Positions 11,173-20,837 of a stretch of DNA of 64,000 bases are shown one piece after another. Both the position numbers and the translations under genes were made by a program. The notes below the pieces were generated by a model. The model worked only from the letters and a program-made list of their open reading frames with translations, had not been told where the DNA came from and made no database searches. Positions within the stretch are counted from its first letter, which is position 1. The number at the start of each line of letters is the position of its first letter. The DNA comes from Leclercia sp. AS011 (GTDB lineage Bacteria; Pseudomonadota; Gammaproteobacteria; Enterobacterales; Enterobacteriaceae): contig NZ_JBBCMA010000009.1 in NCBI RefSeq assembly GCF_037152535.1, forward strand, positions 22,259 to 86,258, given 5' to 3'.

Positions 11173-12033
11173 CTAGAAAAGATCGTTCAGCATCACGCCC
11201 ACGCCGACGCGGGTCTGGTTGAAGTTGTAGTCGATCAGCGATTCGCCGTAGCCGCTGTAGACCTGGGTATAGAGACGAACATGTTTGGTCAACGGATAGC
11301 TGACGCCCATCTCCGCGCCGCCATAGCCGGTGTTCCAGTTGTACTGCCCCTTCACACTCAGCACCGCTTCGCCCAGCTGATAGCCCACCCGCAGCTGGTA
11401 GTAACCCATGTATTTAGTGATATCCGGGTTATCGTCGGTGTTGCCGACCACGTACCAGGGTTTCACCTCCACCAGCCAGTTGCCGTTCTGCGCCATCAGG
11501 CGGCTATAGAGGCGGTTCCAGCTGCGTGACGTCGGGTCGGAGCGACCGTTAGATTGATGGTTATAGCCAAACTCCACGTCCCGCAGCGTCCAGCCCGCCA
11601 GCGAGTAATCGGTGGCAAAGCCGAGGAACAGCTGCGGCTCATAGTTGGTCTCGCGGAAGGGTGAAGATTCATCGCTGTTCGACAGCTGCCACCACGACTT
11701 CTGCGTGTAAGAGCCACCCAGAATCGAATTCGGCCCCAGAATACCGCGCCATAACGGGAAGGCGAGGCTCAGCTGGAACTTCACCTCATCCTTTTGCGAA
11801 TCGTCGGCCCAGTCATAGGTACGGATCGCCTCTTTATTGAGGTCGCTGGTGACGGTGTAAATGAGGTAGTTGCTGTCATAGGGATAGAGCGTAAAAGGAT
11901 TATCGTGCTCTTCTAAAAGGTTAGCGATAATGCTGCCGCGCACGGCAGGCACCTCCTGTGTTGCCGCGTCCTGCGCAAATGCCACAGAGGGCAGCGTAAC
12001 CGCCGCCAGGAACCCGGCCTGATATATCCGCAT
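11173..12033 (-). CDS. pldA: Outer-membrane phospholipase A (OMPLA)
   Basis: 286 residues with a signal peptide (residues 1-20, cleavage after SVAFA). It is a 12-strand outer-membrane barrel ending in the aromatic C-terminal residue F. The catalytic histidine and serine are in YNHQSNGRSDPTSRSWNR, and the asparagine of the triad follows within it. The enzyme is calcium dependent, dimerises on membrane damage, and removes phospholipids misplaced in the outer leaflet. A 159-base divergent region separates it from yigI; a terminator follows. Confidence 0.96.
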   Translation of the reverse strand: MRIYQAGFLAAVTLPSVAFAQDAATQEVPAVRGSIIANLLEEHDNPFTLYPYDSNYLIYTVTSDLNKEAIRTYDWADDSQKDEVKFQLSLAFPLWRGILGPNSILGGSYTQKSWWQLSNSDESSPFRETNYEPQLFLGFATDYSLAGWTLRDVEFGYNHQSNGRSDPTSRSWNRLYSRLMAQNGNWLVEVKPWYVVGNTDDNPDITKYMGYYQLRVGYQLGEAVLSVKGQYNWNTGYGGAEMGVSYPLTKHVRLYTQVYSGYGESLIDYNFNQTRVGVGVMLNDLF

Positions 12034-12192
12034 CGCTGATGCTCTCCTGCGAAATTGTTTTGATGAATAGTTATGGTTTATTCATTTTACAGAATTAATG
12101 ATTAACTGCTTATATCCGGGCTCCGAAAGTAGAAATTCACATTAATGAGGCATAAAATCAACAGCCTTTTAACACTAAGGATGTGACGCGCT

Positions 12193-12660
12193 ATGTCTGC
12201 CACGCTTACTGCCGACGAAGCCCTGAAGCTTGTCGGTGAGATCTTCGTCTACCATATGCCGTTCAACCGTGCGCTGGGGCTCGAGCTGGAGCGTTACGAG
12301 AAAGATTTTGCCCAGCTGAGTTTTAACAACCAGCCGATGATGGTGGGTAACTGGGCACAAAGTATTCTCCACGGCGGGGTGATCGCCTCTGCCCTCGACG
12401 TTGCCGCCGGTCTGGTCTGCGTCGGCAGCACCCTGACCCGCCACGACACCATCAACGAAGACGAGCTGCGCCAGCGCCTGTCGCGGATGGGCACCATCGA
12501 TCTGCGCGTCGATTATCTGCGCCCCGGTCGCGGGAACCGCTTTACCGCCAGCAGCAGCCTGCTGCGGGCCGGTAATAAGGTTGCGGTCGCGCGCGTTGAG
12601 CTGCACAACGAAGATCAGGTTTACATCGCCAGCGCAACCGCCACTTATATGGTGGGTTGA
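12193..12660 (+). CDS. yigI: YigI, hotdog-fold acyl-CoA thioesterase
   Basis: 155 residues with the PaaI/YigI hotdog signature: [19 protein letters not shown] (HGG near residue 60) and [20 protein letters not shown]. coli YigI has been reported to act on medium- and long-chain acyl-CoAs; here function is by similarity. It is divergent from pldA and 51 bases upstream of rarD, in the same direction. Confidence 0.92.
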   Translation: MSATLTADEALKLVGEIFVYHMPFNRALGLELERYEKDFAQLSFNNQPMMVGNWAQSILHGGVIASALDVAAGLVCVGSTLTRHDTINEDELRQRLSRMGTIDLRVDYLRPGRGNRFTASSSLLRAGNKVAVARVELHNEDQVYIASATATYMVG

Positions 12661-12711
12661 GAAGGTAAAATCGGGTAAAATTGCGTTACTTTTTTGTAAC
12701 GGATTTTCCTG

Positions 12712-13608
12712 ATGGATGCTAAACAGACGCGGCAGGGCGTTTTACTTGCGCTCGCCGCTTATTTTATTTGGGGTATCGCGCCCGCGTACTTCAAGCTGAT
12801 TCACTACGTTCCCGCCGACGAAATTCTTACCCACCGCGTGATCTGGTCGTTTTTCTTTATGGTGGCGCTGATGAGCGTAAGCCGTCAGTGGTCAGGGGTA
12901 AAAACGCTCCTGCAAACGCCGAAGAAGATATTCCTGCTGGCGCTGTCGGCCGTGTTGATTGGCGGCAACTGGCTGCTGTTTATCTGGGCGGTGAACAACC
13001 AGCATATGCTGGAGGCGAGCCTGGGCTACTTCATTAACCCGCTGGTAAATATCGTGCTGGGGATGCTGTTCCTCGGCGAACGCTTCCGCCGGATGCAGTG
13101 GCTGGCGGTGTTCCTCGCCCTTTGCGGCGTTCTGGTTCAGCTGTGGACCTTCGGCTCGCTGCCGGTGATCGCCCTGGGGCTGGCGTTCAGCTTCGCCTTC
13201 TATGGCCTGGTGCGTAAGAAAATCGCCGTGGAAGCACAAACCGGGATGCTGTTTGAAACCCTGTGGCTGCTGCCCGTGGCCGCGATTTACCTGTTCGGCA
13301 TTGCCGACAGCAGCACCAGCCATATGGACAGTAACCCCTGGACGCTGAACGTGATGCTGATGGCGGCCGGTGTGGTCACCACTATCCCTCTGCTGTGCTT
13401 TACCGGTGCGGCGACGCGCCTGCGCCTGTCGACGCTGGGCTTCTTCCAGTACATCGGCCCGACGCTGATGTTCCTGCTGGCGGTGCTGTTTTACGGCGAA
13501 GTGCCGGGCGCGGATAAGATGGTGACCTTCGCCTTTATCTGGGTGGCGCTGGCGGTGTTTGTAGCGGATGCGATTTATACCCAGCGCAGGACGCGCAAGG
13601 GGTTGTGA
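12712..13608 (+). CDS. rarD: EamA-family transporter RarD
   Basis: 298 residues, about ten predicted membrane helices, two EamA repeats. The N-terminus AYFIWGIAPAYFKLIHYVPADEIL and the segment TLGFFQYIGPTLMFLLAV are typical of RarD. Its substrate is not established; the old chloramphenicol link comes from naming. It is convergent with corA. E. coli has yigF and yigG in the corA-rarD interval; here only 69 bases remain and they hold a hairpin and a REP element. Confidence 0.92.
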   Translation: MDAKQTRQGVLLALAAYFIWGIAPAYFKLIHYVPADEILTHRVIWSFFFMVALMSVSRQWSGVKTLLQTPKKIFLLALSAVLIGGNWLLFIWAVNNQHMLEASLGYFINPLVNIVLGMLFLGERFRRMQWLAVFLALCGVLVQLWTFGSLPVIALGLAFSFAFYGLVRKKIAVEAQTGMLFETLWLLPVAAIYLFGIADSSTSHMDSNPWTLNVMLMAAGVVTTIPLLCFTGAATRLRLSTLGFFQYIGPTLMFLLAVLFYGEVPGADKMVTFAFIWVALAVFVADAIYTQRRTRKGL

Positions 13609-13613
13609 TGTTG

Positions 13614-13633
13614 CCCTCTCCCACAGGAGAGGG
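13614..13633 (+). terminator. Hairpin after rarD
   Basis: ccctctcc-caca-ggagaggg is a perfect 8-bp stem six bases beyond the rarD stop. There is no clear T-run, so it may be a weak terminator or only an mRNA 3' stabiliser. Confidence 0.5.
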
Positions 13634-13641
13634 AATGTGAT

Positions 13642-13672
13642 CGTAGGGCGGGTAGCGCAGCGCCACCCGCCA
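13642..13672. repeat. REP-like element between rarD and corA
   Basis: gggcgggtagcgcagcgccacccgcc is an imperfect GC-rich palindrome with the central gcgcagcgcc of REP sequences, between convergent genes. Confidence 0.7.
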
Positions 13673-13677
13673 GATTT

Positions 13678-14628
13678 TTACAGCCAGTTCCTGCGCTTGA
13701 AATAGAGATAGGGCGCGAGACCGGCGAGCACCATAAAGACAATCGCTCCCGGATAACCAAAGCTCCATTTCAGCTCCGGCATAAACTCAAAGTTCATCCC
13801 GTAGCTTGAAGCCACCAGCGTAGGCGGCAGGAACACCACCGAGACCACCGAGAAGATCTTGATGATGCGGTTCTGCTCGATGTTGATAAAGCCCATCGCC
13901 GCCTGCATCAGGAAGTTGACCTTCTGGAACAGGGATTCGTTGTGCGGCAGCAGGGATTCGATATCGCGCAGGATCTCCCGCGCCTGCTCAAGCTGACCGC
14001 CCGGCAGACGCGCCTTGCGTACCAGGAAGTTCAGCGCGCGCTGGGTATCCATCAGACACAGACGCACCTTCCAGCCGATATCTTCCAGCTCTGCCAGGGT
14101 CGAGAGCGCTTCGTCGTACTCATCGCCCTGATGGCCTTCCATGATCACCCGGCTCAGCTCTTCCAGATCGCTGTAGATGTTTTCAATCTCGTCCGCCAGC
14201 TGTTCAATTTTGGTTTCAAACAGGTCGAGCAGCAGCTCATAGGCATTGCCGTCCACCATCGACTGGCTACGGGCACGCATACGGTACAGGCGGAAGGCGG
14301 GCAGTTCACGCTCACGCAGGGTAAACAGGCGACCATCGCGGATGGTGAAAGCGACGGTGGAGTTACCGGCGTGATCTTCCGCATCTTCGAAGAAGAAAAA
14401 GGAGTGAATGTGCAGACCGTCTTCGTCTTCGAAGAAACGGGCCGACGCCTCGATGTCTTCCAGTTCCGGGCGGGTGGCCAGGCTTTGTCCGAGTTCCGAT
14501 TGTACGCGCAGACGTTCGTCGTCGTCCGGTTCGACCAGATCCACCCATACGGCATCAATGAGGGGCTGTGACTCTTCGGCTTCAAGCCGAATCAGTCGGT
14601 TTTTTTCCAGTTGAAATGCGCTCAGCAT
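13678..14628 (-). CDS. corA: Magnesium/cobalt channel CorA
   Basis: 316 residues from the ATG at 14626-14628 ([12 protein letters not shown]), the E. coli length; the frame is open to 14673 but the extra 15 codons are not family-like. It has a large cytoplasmic funnel domain and two C-terminal helices with the pore motif [11 protein letters not shown] near residue 313-20 positions from the end, and a basic C-terminus KRRNWL. CorA is the main constitutive Mg2+ importer and forms a pentamer. A structured leader upstream may carry Mg2+-linked control as described for Salmonella corA. Confidence 0.97.
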   Translation of the reverse strand: MLSAFQLEKNRLIRLEAEESQPLIDAVWVDLVEPDDDERLRVQSELGQSLATRPELEDIEASARFFEDEDGLHIHSFFFFEDAEDHAGNSTVAFTIRDGRLFTLRERELPAFRLYRMRARSQSMVDGNAYELLLDLFETKIEQLADEIENIYSDLEELSRVIMEGHQGDEYDEALSTLAELEDIGWKVRLCLMDTQRALNFLVRKARLPGGQLEQAREILRDIESLLPHNESLFQKVNFLMQAAMGFINIEQNRIIKIFSVVSVVFLPPTLVASSYGMNFEFMPELKWSFGYPGAIVFMVLAGLAPYLYFKRRNWL

Positions 14629-14742
14629 GACCGGGACTCCAATGCAAAAAATATCGGACAGTTCGGTGGGCACACAGAAACAAATTGGGTTTCAGACCAT
14701 TAAACAGCCTGACTCAGCGCGACGGGAATAACTGCCGCTGAC

Positions 14743-14787
14743 AACCACTAAGGGCATCAGCGTGAGGAGATAGCCTTAGGAGTGGTT
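14743..14787 (-). promoter_or_regulatory. Hairpin in the corA leader
   Basis: aaccactaagg (14743-14753) pairs with ccttaggagtggtt (14774-14787) with a three-base bulge. It lies about 115-160 bases upstream of corA in the otherwise gene-free 14629-15032 interval. The stop codon of the candidate leader ORF at 14776-14778 falls inside its 5' arm as transcribed, so translation could affect folding. Confidence 0.45.
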
Positions 14788-14865
14788 CCTGGATGACAGG
14801 GAATTGAGCCAGTATCTACTGGGTGTGTCCAAGGCGAATGTCCTCAAGCGTAATCGTGCGCGCAT
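14776..14865 (-). CDS. Candidate corA leader peptide (29 codons)
   Basis: ATG at 14863-14865 opens a 29-residue frame (starting MRARLRLRTFALDTPS) ending in TAA inside the corA leader hairpin. Salmonella corA has a short leader ORF (corL) whose translation controls Rho-dependent termination; position fits, but I cannot confirm sequence homology and the ribosome site (ctggcgtaac) is poor. The remainder of 14629-15032 shows no other gene. Low confidence. Confidence 0.25.
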   Translation of the reverse strand: MRARLRLRTFALDTPSRYWLNSLSSRNHS

Positions 14866-15092
14866 GTTACGCCAGCAGTAACTGTGGCGTCAACCCATGT
14901 TCATCGTGTTGAAAACCGAACTAAAGCAGCTACAGCATAGATGATGAATTCGCTTATTGGATTCAGATTAGCGACCCATTTCCCCGTTAATCTTTATAAA
15001 TTCTGATTTATTCCGCTCACTCTGTATGGTTTTTGCGTTATTTATTACCATCTTTTAGGACATTTCTGTCAACTCAAAGGAAGGAATTGAAA

Positions 15093-15392
15093 ATGAGGAA
15101 GATTTTTCTGACGTCCGCACTCTGTTTTACCCTGGCGGGATGCGCAACCGGCGCGCCTGATATGATGATCCTGCAGCAGGCCACGTCCAACGAATTAGGC
15201 CTGGCCTCAACCGATGAAGTGACCATTTCGAATGTGGTAAAAGGTAAGCCAAGCGCGCTTGGCGGTAGCACCGTAACGTACGACGCTGTCACTGCGAAAG
15301 GGCGTCAATTTACGTGCAACACCATGATGATGCCCAATCTCAATCCGCTGGAAAAGCCGACCTACACCAGCTTTAAGTGCCAGCCGAAATAA
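15093..15392 (+). CDS. Small predicted lipoprotein of unknown function
   Basis: 99 residues from the ATG at 15093, which has a strong ribosome site (aaggaagga); an in-frame ATG at 15033 lacks one. Residues 1-20 are a lipoprotein signal (MRKIFLTSALCFTLAGC) with lipobox LAGC, so Cys18 would be lipidated; Asp is not at +2 (ATGAP follows), which favours outer-membrane sorting. The mature part is about 80 residues, rich in Thr, Ser and Met (NTMMMPNLNPLEKPTY), with two further cysteines that could form a disulphide. I do not recognise a characterised family. It stands alone between uvrD and corA, and has its own terminator-like hairpin. Confidence 0.8.
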   Translation: MRKIFLTSALCFTLAGCATGAPDMMILQQATSNELGLASTDEVTISNVVKGKPSALGGSTVTYDAVTAKGRQFTCNTMMMPNLNPLEKPTYTSFKCQPK

Positions 15393-15395
15393 TCT

Positions 15396-15419
15396 GTTTG
15401 CGCCGTTACGGCGCAAACC
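15396..15419. terminator. Hairpin between the lipoprotein gene and uvrD
   Basis: gtttgcgccg-tta-cggcgcaaac is a perfect 10-bp stem between the two convergent stop codons. Neither side has a strong T-run, so it may act in both directions weakly. Confidence 0.6.
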
Positions 15420-15420
15420 T

Positions 15421-17583
15421 TCACACCGTCTCCAGCCTCGCGTAAGCAGCCACCAGCCATTTGATCCCCTGCCCCTGGAACGCCACCTGCAGGCGACTGT
15501 GTTCTCCGCTGCCTTCCAGGTTCACAATAGTGCCTTCGCCGAATTTGGCGTGACGCACACGCTGGCCGAGTTTGAATCCGCTGTCGTTTTCCGAGATCGG
15601 CGCACCCAGGCGCTGATGGCTCACCGGACGGCTGATGCTGGCCCGCAAACGCACCTCTTCCACGCACTCTTCCGGCAGTTCGCCAATAAAACGCGACGGC
15701 CGGTGGTAAACCTCTTTCCCGTACAGACGGCGGGTTTCCGCATAGGTCAGGGTGAGTTTCTGCATCGCGCGGGTCACGCCGACGTAGGCCAGACGACGCT
15801 CCTCTTCCAGACGGCCACCCTCATCCAGCGACATCTGGCTCGGGAACATCCCCTCCTCCATGCCGACGATAAACACCTGCGGGAACTCCAGCCCTTTGGC
15901 CGAGTGCAGGGTCATCAGCTGGACGGCGTCCTGCCAGGTGTCAGCCTGCCCTTCGCCCGCCTCCAGCGCGGCATGGGACAGGAATGCCTGCAGCGGCATC
16001 AGGTCTTCGTCTTCGTCGTTGTAGCTGAACTGGCGCGTTGCCGTCACCAGCTCCTCTAAGTTCTCGATACGGGTCTGGCCCTTCTCGCCCTTCTCCTGCT
16101 CGTACATCATGCGCAGGCCGGAGTCTTTGATGACCCGATCAGTCTGCACGTGCAGCGGCATGTCGGCGGTTTCCTGCGCCAGGGCTTCGATCAGCTCCAG
16201 GAAACGCTGTAAGGCGCTGGCCGCACGACCGGCGAGGGCTTTTTCCTGCAGCAGCTCGCGGCACGCCTGCCACAAGGTCAGCTGGCGATCCCGGGAGGTC
16301 TGGCGCACCACGTCGAGGGTGCGATCGCCGATGCCGCGCGTAGGCGTATTCACCACGCGCTCAAAGGCCGCGTCGTCGTTACGGTTGGCAATCAGGCGCA
16401 GATAGGAGAGCGCGTCTTTGATTTCCTGGCGTTCGAAGAAGCGCATCCCGCCATAGATGCGGTACGGCATACTGGCCTGCAGCAGCGCCTCTTCCAGCAC
16501 GCGCGACTGGGCGTTGCTGCGGTAGAGAATGGCGCACTTCTCCAGCGCGCCGCCGTTGTCCTGCCAGGTTTTGATCCGGTTGACCACGAAGCGGGCTTCG
16601 TCCAGCTCGTTAAAGGCGCAGTAGAGCGAGATCGGCTCACCGTCGATGCCCTCGGTCCACAGCTTTTTACCCAGACGCCCGTTGTTGTTTTCAATCAGGG
16701 CGTTGGCCGCGCTCAGAATGTTGTTGGTGGAGCGGTAGTTCTGCTCAAGGCGGATGGTCTCGGCACCCGGGAAGTCCTTCAGGAAACGCTGGATGTTTTC
16801 TACCTGGGCGCCGCGCCAGCCGTAGATCGACTGATCGTCATCGCCGACAATCATCACCTTGCTGGAGTCGCCCGCCAGCAGGCGGATCCACGCGTACTGA
16901 ATGTTGTTGGTATCCTGGAATTCGTCCACGAGGATGTTGGTAAAGCGTTCGCGGTAGTGCTGCAGGATATGCGGCTTGTTAAGCCACAGCTCATGGGCAC
17001 GCAGCAGCAGCTCGGCGAAATCCACCAGCCCGGCGCGATCGCAGGCCTCCTGATAGGCCTGATAGACCTTCTGCCAGGTCTGCTCAATCGGGTTGCCAAA
17101 GCTCTGGATATGGTGCGGGCGCAGCCCTTCGTCTTTCTGGCTGTTGATGTACCACATGGCCTGACGCGGCGGCCACTGCTTCTCGTCGAGGTTCATGGCC
17201 TTGATCAGGCGCTTCAGCAGACGCAGCTGGTCTTCGCTGTCGAGGATCTGGAAATCTTGTGGCAGCCCGGCATCCAGATGGTGCGCACGCAGCAGGCGGT
17301 GCGCCAGCCCGTGAAAGGTGCCAACCCACATGCCGCCCTGGCTGGTGCCCATCAGCTGGGCGATACGGTGGCGCATCTCGGCCGCCGCTTTGTTGGTGAA
17401 GGTCACCGCCATAATCGAGTACGGCGAGCAGTTCTCCACGCTTTGCAGCCAGGCGATGCGGTGTACCAGCACGCGTGTCTTACCACTGCCCGCCCCTGCC
17501 AGCACCAGCATATTGGTGCGCGTCGCGGCAACCGCGTCACGCTGTTTGTCATTAAGGCTGTCGAGCAGGTAAGAAACGTCCAT
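15421..17583 (-). CDS. uvrD: DNA helicase II UvrD
   Basis: 720 residues from the ATG at 17581-17583 (MDVSYLLDSLNDKQRDAV), matching E. coli; the open frame extends to 17634 through the leader hairpin and is not used. SF1A helicase motifs: [15 protein letters not shown] near residue 27, DEFQDTN near 220, [13 protein letters not shown], and the C-terminal VTRAMQKL. UvrD removes UvrBC and the cut strand in excision repair, works in mismatch repair and displaces RecA. It is last in the lptM-dapF-yigA-xerC-yigB-uvrD direction, but has its own LexA box and leader hairpin. Confidence 0.98.
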   Translation of the reverse strand: MDVSYLLDSLNDKQRDAVAATRTNMLVLAGAGSGKTRVLVHRIAWLQSVENCSPYSIMAVTFTNKAAAEMRHRIAQLMGTSQGGMWVGTFHGLAHRLLRAHHLDAGLPQDFQILDSEDQLRLLKRLIKAMNLDEKQWPPRQAMWYINSQKDEGLRPHHIQSFGNPIEQTWQKVYQAYQEACDRAGLVDFAELLLRAHELWLNKPHILQHYRERFTNILVDEFQDTNNIQYAWIRLLAGDSSKVMIVGDDDQSIYGWRGAQVENIQRFLKDFPGAETIRLEQNYRSTNNILSAANALIENNNGRLGKKLWTEGIDGEPISLYCAFNELDEARFVVNRIKTWQDNGGALEKCAILYRSNAQSRVLEEALLQASMPYRIYGGMRFFERQEIKDALSYLRLIANRNDDAAFERVVNTPTRGIGDRTLDVVRQTSRDRQLTLWQACRELLQEKALAGRAASALQRFLELIEALAQETADMPLHVQTDRVIKDSGLRMMYEQEKGEKGQTRIENLEELVTATRQFSYNDEDEDLMPLQAFLSHAALEAGEGQADTWQDAVQLMTLHSAKGLEFPQVFIVGMEEGMFPSQMSLDEGGRLEEERRLAYVGVTRAMQKLTLTYAETRRLYGKEVYHRPSRFIGELPEECVEEVRLRASISRPVSHQRLGAPISENDSGFKLGQRVRHAKFGEGTIVNLEGSGEHSRLQVAFQGQGIKWLVAAYARLETV

Positions 17584-17605
17584 TGGGCACCGCCACAAAG
17601 AGGTC

Positions 17606-17630
17606 ATCCGGCGGCCATTAGCCGCCGGAT
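17606..17630 (-). terminator. Leader hairpin (attenuator candidate) upstream of uvrD
   Basis: atccggcggc and gccgccggat form a perfect 10-bp GC-rich stem with a five-base loop, located between the SOS box and the uvrD start and followed on the minus strand by gacctcttt. Attenuation of uvrD at a leader terminator has been reported for E. coli, and this element is in the right place. Confidence 0.7.
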
Positions 17631-17633
17631 ACA

Positions 17634-17649
17634 CTGTTAATTTATACAG
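17634..17649. promoter_or_regulatory. LexA (SOS) box of uvrD
   Basis: ctgttaatttatacag is a perfect CTGT-N8-ACAG match, 51 bases upstream of the uvrD start. It lies in the 78-base gap between yigB and uvrD. The E. coli uvrD promoter carries a LexA box at the same place. Confidence 0.88.
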
Positions 17650-17661
17650 AACTACTGGTGA

Positions 17662-18378
17662 TTATATCAGCGTGGTGAGGGATGCCAACCGTGAAATTTC
17701 GATGTGCGGCAGCAGGCGGCTGTCGGCGGTCTGCATCAGATCGGCCTTTTCCGGCTTGATCCAGCAGGCCTGCATCCCGCAGCGGATCGCGCCAGCGACG
17801 TCGGTGGTCAGGTCATCGCCCACGTGCAGGATCTCACCCAGCGGCAGGTCGAGCTTCTCCGCCGCCAGATGGTACATATCGTTGAACGGCTTGGAGCGCC
17901 CGTGCGGGCCTGCGCGCAGCACAAACTCGAAGTAGTCGCCCAGGCCAAACAGCTCCGGCTGGGCATTGCCGTTGGTGATGGCCACCAGCGGCCACTTTTC
18001 ACCCAGTTTCGCCAGCGTGTCGTGGGTCTCCTGGGGTACGTCGATGCGGCTGCGCCATTGGGCGAAGTGCGCCATCGAGGCTTCTGCGCCAAGGGCGGCT
18101 TCGGCAGCGGTCAGGCCGGCATTAAGCATCGCCTGCTCAACGGCACGGCGACGCCACTCGGTGACGTCATGATAGATTTCCGGCTCGGTTTGCCGTAACG
18201 CCTGGCGCAGGCGGTGAAACTCTTTATTCTCCAGCGTCTTTAACGCCGGATGGTAGTTTTGCACAAACGCCAGCGCTTCCTGCTCGGTTCGCAGGATCAC
18301 TTCGCGGTTGTCATAAAGGGTGTCATCAAGGTCGAACGTCAGTGCTGAGATGTGGCCTAATGGACGATAAAAACGCAT
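17662..18378 (-). CDS. yigB: HAD phosphatase YigB (riboflavin pathway)
   Basis: 238 residues, identical in length to E. coli YigB. HAD motif I is [10 protein letters not shown] (residues 15-24), motif II AITNGNA, motif [18 protein letters not shown] near residue 187. E. coli YigB hydrolyses FMN and 5-amino-6-(ribitylamino)uracil phosphate. Its start codon overlaps the xerC stop by one base (TAATG), so translation is probably coupled. Confidence 0.95.
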   Translation of the reverse strand: MRFYRPLGHISALTFDLDDTLYDNREVILRTEQEALAFVQNYHPALKTLENKEFHRLRQALRQTEPEIYHDVTEWRRRAVEQAMLNAGLTAAEAALGAEASMAHFAQWRSRIDVPQETHDTLAKLGEKWPLVAITNGNAQPELFGLGDYFEFVLRAGPHGRSKPFNDMYHLAAEKLDLPLGEILHVGDDLTTDVAGAIRCGMQACWIKPEKADLMQTADSRLLPHIEISRLASLTTLI

Positions 18379-19280
18379 TATTTCCCCCGTTTGGCGCGTG
18401 GATGCGCCGCGTCGTACACCGAGGCAAGGTGTTGAAAATCAAGATGGGTATAGATCTGGGTGGTGGACAAATTGGCGTGGCCCAGCAGCTCCTGCACGCC
18501 GCGCAGATCGCCGCTGGACTCCAGCATGTGCGTGGCGAAGGAGTGGCGCAGTTTATGCGGATGAACATGGCTGTTCAGCCCCTGCTTGATCCCCCATTCG
18601 GCAAAACGTTTTTGCACGTTACGCGCCGAGATCCGCTTCCCGAGCTTCGAGAGGAACAGCGCATCCTCTTCAGTGCCGAACAGGCCGCGCAGATCGAGCC
18701 AGTGTTCAATCCACGCCACGGCGTTGCGGCCAATGGGCAGGCGGCGCTCTTTGCTGCCTTTGCCCATCACCCATACTTCGCCGGTGTCGAGATCGAGGTG
18801 TTTGATATCGAGGTTCACCAGCTCGGAAAGACGCAGTCCCGCCCCATACATCACCTCCAGCATCGCCCGATCCCGTACCGCCAGCGGATCGTTGAGATCG
18901 ATATCCAGCAGGCGGTTAACGTCATCGACATCGATATTTTTGGGCAGGTAGCGCGGCGCTTTCGGCGCGGCGATCCCTTTCGCCGGGTTGGCGTTGAGTT
19001 CGCCCTGGCTAACCAGCCAGTCAAAGAAGCTGCGCAGCGCGGAAAGACGCAGCGCGAGGCTGGCAGGACCCAGCCCTTTCCGGCGGCTGCGCACGGCAAA
19101 GGTTCGCACCGTGGCGGCATCACATTGCTGCCAGCTCGTCAGGCCGATCTCTCCGGCAAGCTGCATGATGGCATCAAGCTGACGCTGGTAGTTGAGCAGG
19201 GTGATCGGGCTGAGCTGGCGCTCAACGCCCAGATAGCGCAGAAAACGCGTGACGGCAGGTGCCAGCAGAGCATCCGTCAT
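18378..19280 (-). CDS. xerC: Tyrosine recombinase XerC
   Basis: 300 residues. The N-terminal core-binding domain covers about 1-100. Catalytic residues are visible: Arg in [13 protein letters not shown], Lys in [12 protein letters not shown], His and Arg in [12 protein letters not shown], His in [13 protein letters not shown], and the Tyr nucleophile in that last motif's QIYTH. XerC with XerD resolves chromosome dimers at dif and plasmid multimers. It overlaps yigA by four bases (ATGA) and yigB by one. Confidence 0.97.
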   Translation of the reverse strand: MTDALLAPAVTRFLRYLGVERQLSPITLLNYQRQLDAIMQLAGEIGLTSWQQCDAATVRTFAVRSRRKGLGPASLALRLSALRSFFDWLVSQGELNANPAKGIAAPKAPRYLPKNIDVDDVNRLLDIDLNDPLAVRDRAMLEVMYGAGLRLSELVNLDIKHLDLDTGEVWVMGKGSKERRLPIGRNAVAWIEHWLDLRGLFGTEEDALFLSKLGKRISARNVQKRFAEWGIKQGLNSHVHPHKLRHSFATHMLESSGDLRGVQELLGHANLSTTQIYTHLDFQHLASVYDAAHPRAKRGK

Positions 19281-19984
19281 ACGCGTTCAATCCAGCGTTC
19301 CAGCAGCTCGGGCAGCATCTGCGCGATCTCCTGGATCAGCTGCGTTCCTTGTCCCTGCTGATAGTGTTGCGGATCGCGGCTGGTGAACAGTATCACCCCG
19401 AGATCGCCGTCGCGTCCCATCAGCGACATTGCCACTGAACCTATGGCTTTGGCCTCCGGCAGAACCACCAGCAGCTCCGGGCCATGCAGCGGCCCAAGAT
19501 AGTGGTTCTCGCATCCCATGCGCTGAATGCGCAGTGGCTCAAACGCCTGCCGCGATAGCGCCAGATGGGTAAAGCTGGAGGGCGCGCCAATGCGCCAGCG
19601 GTCCGGGAACAGGCGCAGGGTTGCCCCGGCCAGACCCAGCTCCCGCGCCCAGCGATGCAGACGCAGCAGAAATTCGTCCAGGCTGCTGGCCGAGGCCAGC
19701 CGCGACTGCAGGTGCAGCAGACGATAGAACAGACCTTCATTACTGGTGGCCTGCTCCATCAGCAGCGAGATGTTCTCTTCCAGATGGTTGATATGGTTAC
19801 GCGCGCGCGCCATATGCCATTCGACCAGCGAGACCGTTCCGCGGATCGGATGCGGCACGCGCATCGCTTCAACCACGCGGGCATTGCGAATGAAAAACTC
19901 AGGATGGCGCAGCAGATAATCAACAACCGCCCGGTCGTCCATCTCCGTCAGCGTTTCCTGCAGTTCTTCTCCTGGTTGTTTCAT
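19277..19984 (-). CDS. yigA: DUF484 protein YigA
   Basis: 235 residues of the DUF484 family: conserved [17 protein letters not shown], and a C-terminal GAF-like half ([25 protein letters not shown]). No enzymatic function is established. It is translationally coupled by ATGA overlaps to dapF upstream and xerC downstream, the arrangement found in E. coli. Confidence 0.93.
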   Translation of the reverse strand: MKQPGEELQETLTEMDDRAVVDYLLRHPEFFIRNARVVEAMRVPHPIRGTVSLVEWHMARARNHINHLEENISLLMEQATSNEGLFYRLLHLQSRLASASSLDEFLLRLHRWARELGLAGATLRLFPDRWRIGAPSSFTHLALSRQAFEPLRIQRMGCENHYLGPLHGPELLVVLPEAKAIGSVAMSLMGRDGDLGVILFTSRDPQHYQQGQGTQLIQEIAQMLPELLERWIERV

Positions 19985-20805
19985 AGATGGATAAACCCGT
20001 CGTAGACTTGTGTCGCCGGGCCCGTCATATACAGAGGCTGACCCGGGCCTTTCCAGGCGATATCAAGACGGCCGCCTGGTAAATCCACGCGAACCTCTTC
20101 CGCCAGTAAACCCTGTGCAATTCCCACCGCGACGGCTGCGCAGGCACCGCTGCCGCACGCCTGTGTTTCACCTGCTCCGCGTTCATAGACGCGCAGACGG
20201 ATGTGATCGCGAGTGATGACCTGCATAAATCCAATATTGGCGCGCTCAGGGAAACGTTCATGACTTTCCAGCACCGGACCGAGCGTCTCAACGGGCGCGG
20301 TCGCGACGTCATCAACCTGAATCACGCAGTGCGGGTTCCCCATAGAGACCACGCCGCACAAGACTGTCTGTTCCGCGACGCGCATGATATAGGTCTTTTC
20401 CGCTTTGTTAGCGCGAAACGGCACCTGCGACGGCTCGAAGTTCGGCTCGCCCATGTTGACCCGCACCAGCTCGTCGTCGGTGACGCTCAGCACCATCCGC
20501 CCATTGGCGGTGCTGACGCGAATATCGCGCTTGTTGGTCAGCCCCTTCAGACGAACAAAGCGGGCAAAGCAGCGCGCGCCGTTGCCACACTGGGAGACTT
20601 CGCTGCCATCGGCATTAAAGATGCGGTAGTGAAAATCGAGATCCGGATCGTAAGGCGGCTCAACCACCAGCAGCTGATCAAAGCCGACCCCGAGGTGCCG
20701 ATCGGCCAGACGGCGGATCAGCTCCGGAGAAAAGAAGACATTCTGCGTTACCGCGTCGACGACCATAAAATCATTGCCAAGGCCATGCATTTTAGAGAAC
20801 TGCAT
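19981..20805 (-). CDS. dapF: Diaminopimelate epimerase
   Basis: 274 residues. Active-site cysteines are in [13 protein letters not shown] (Cys73) and [15 protein letters not shown] (Cys217). It converts LL- to meso-diaminopimelate for lysine and peptidoglycan synthesis in the cytoplasm. It starts 33 bases after lptM and ends in an ATGA overlap with yigA. Confidence 0.98.
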   Translation of the reverse strand: MQFSKMHGLGNDFMVVDAVTQNVFFSPELIRRLADRHLGVGFDQLLVVEPPYDPDLDFHYRIFNADGSEVSQCGNGARCFARFVRLKGLTNKRDIRVSTANGRMVLSVTDDELVRVNMGEPNFEPSQVPFRANKAEKTYIMRVAEQTVLCGVVSMGNPHCVIQVDDVATAPVETLGPVLESHERFPERANIGFMQVITRDHIRLRVYERGAGETQACGSGACAAVAVGIAQGLLAEEVRVDLPGGRLDIAWKGPGQPLYMTGPATQVYDGFIHL

Positions 20806-20837
20806 TATTTACTCCATTGCGCGGTTCGCAACGCGCG

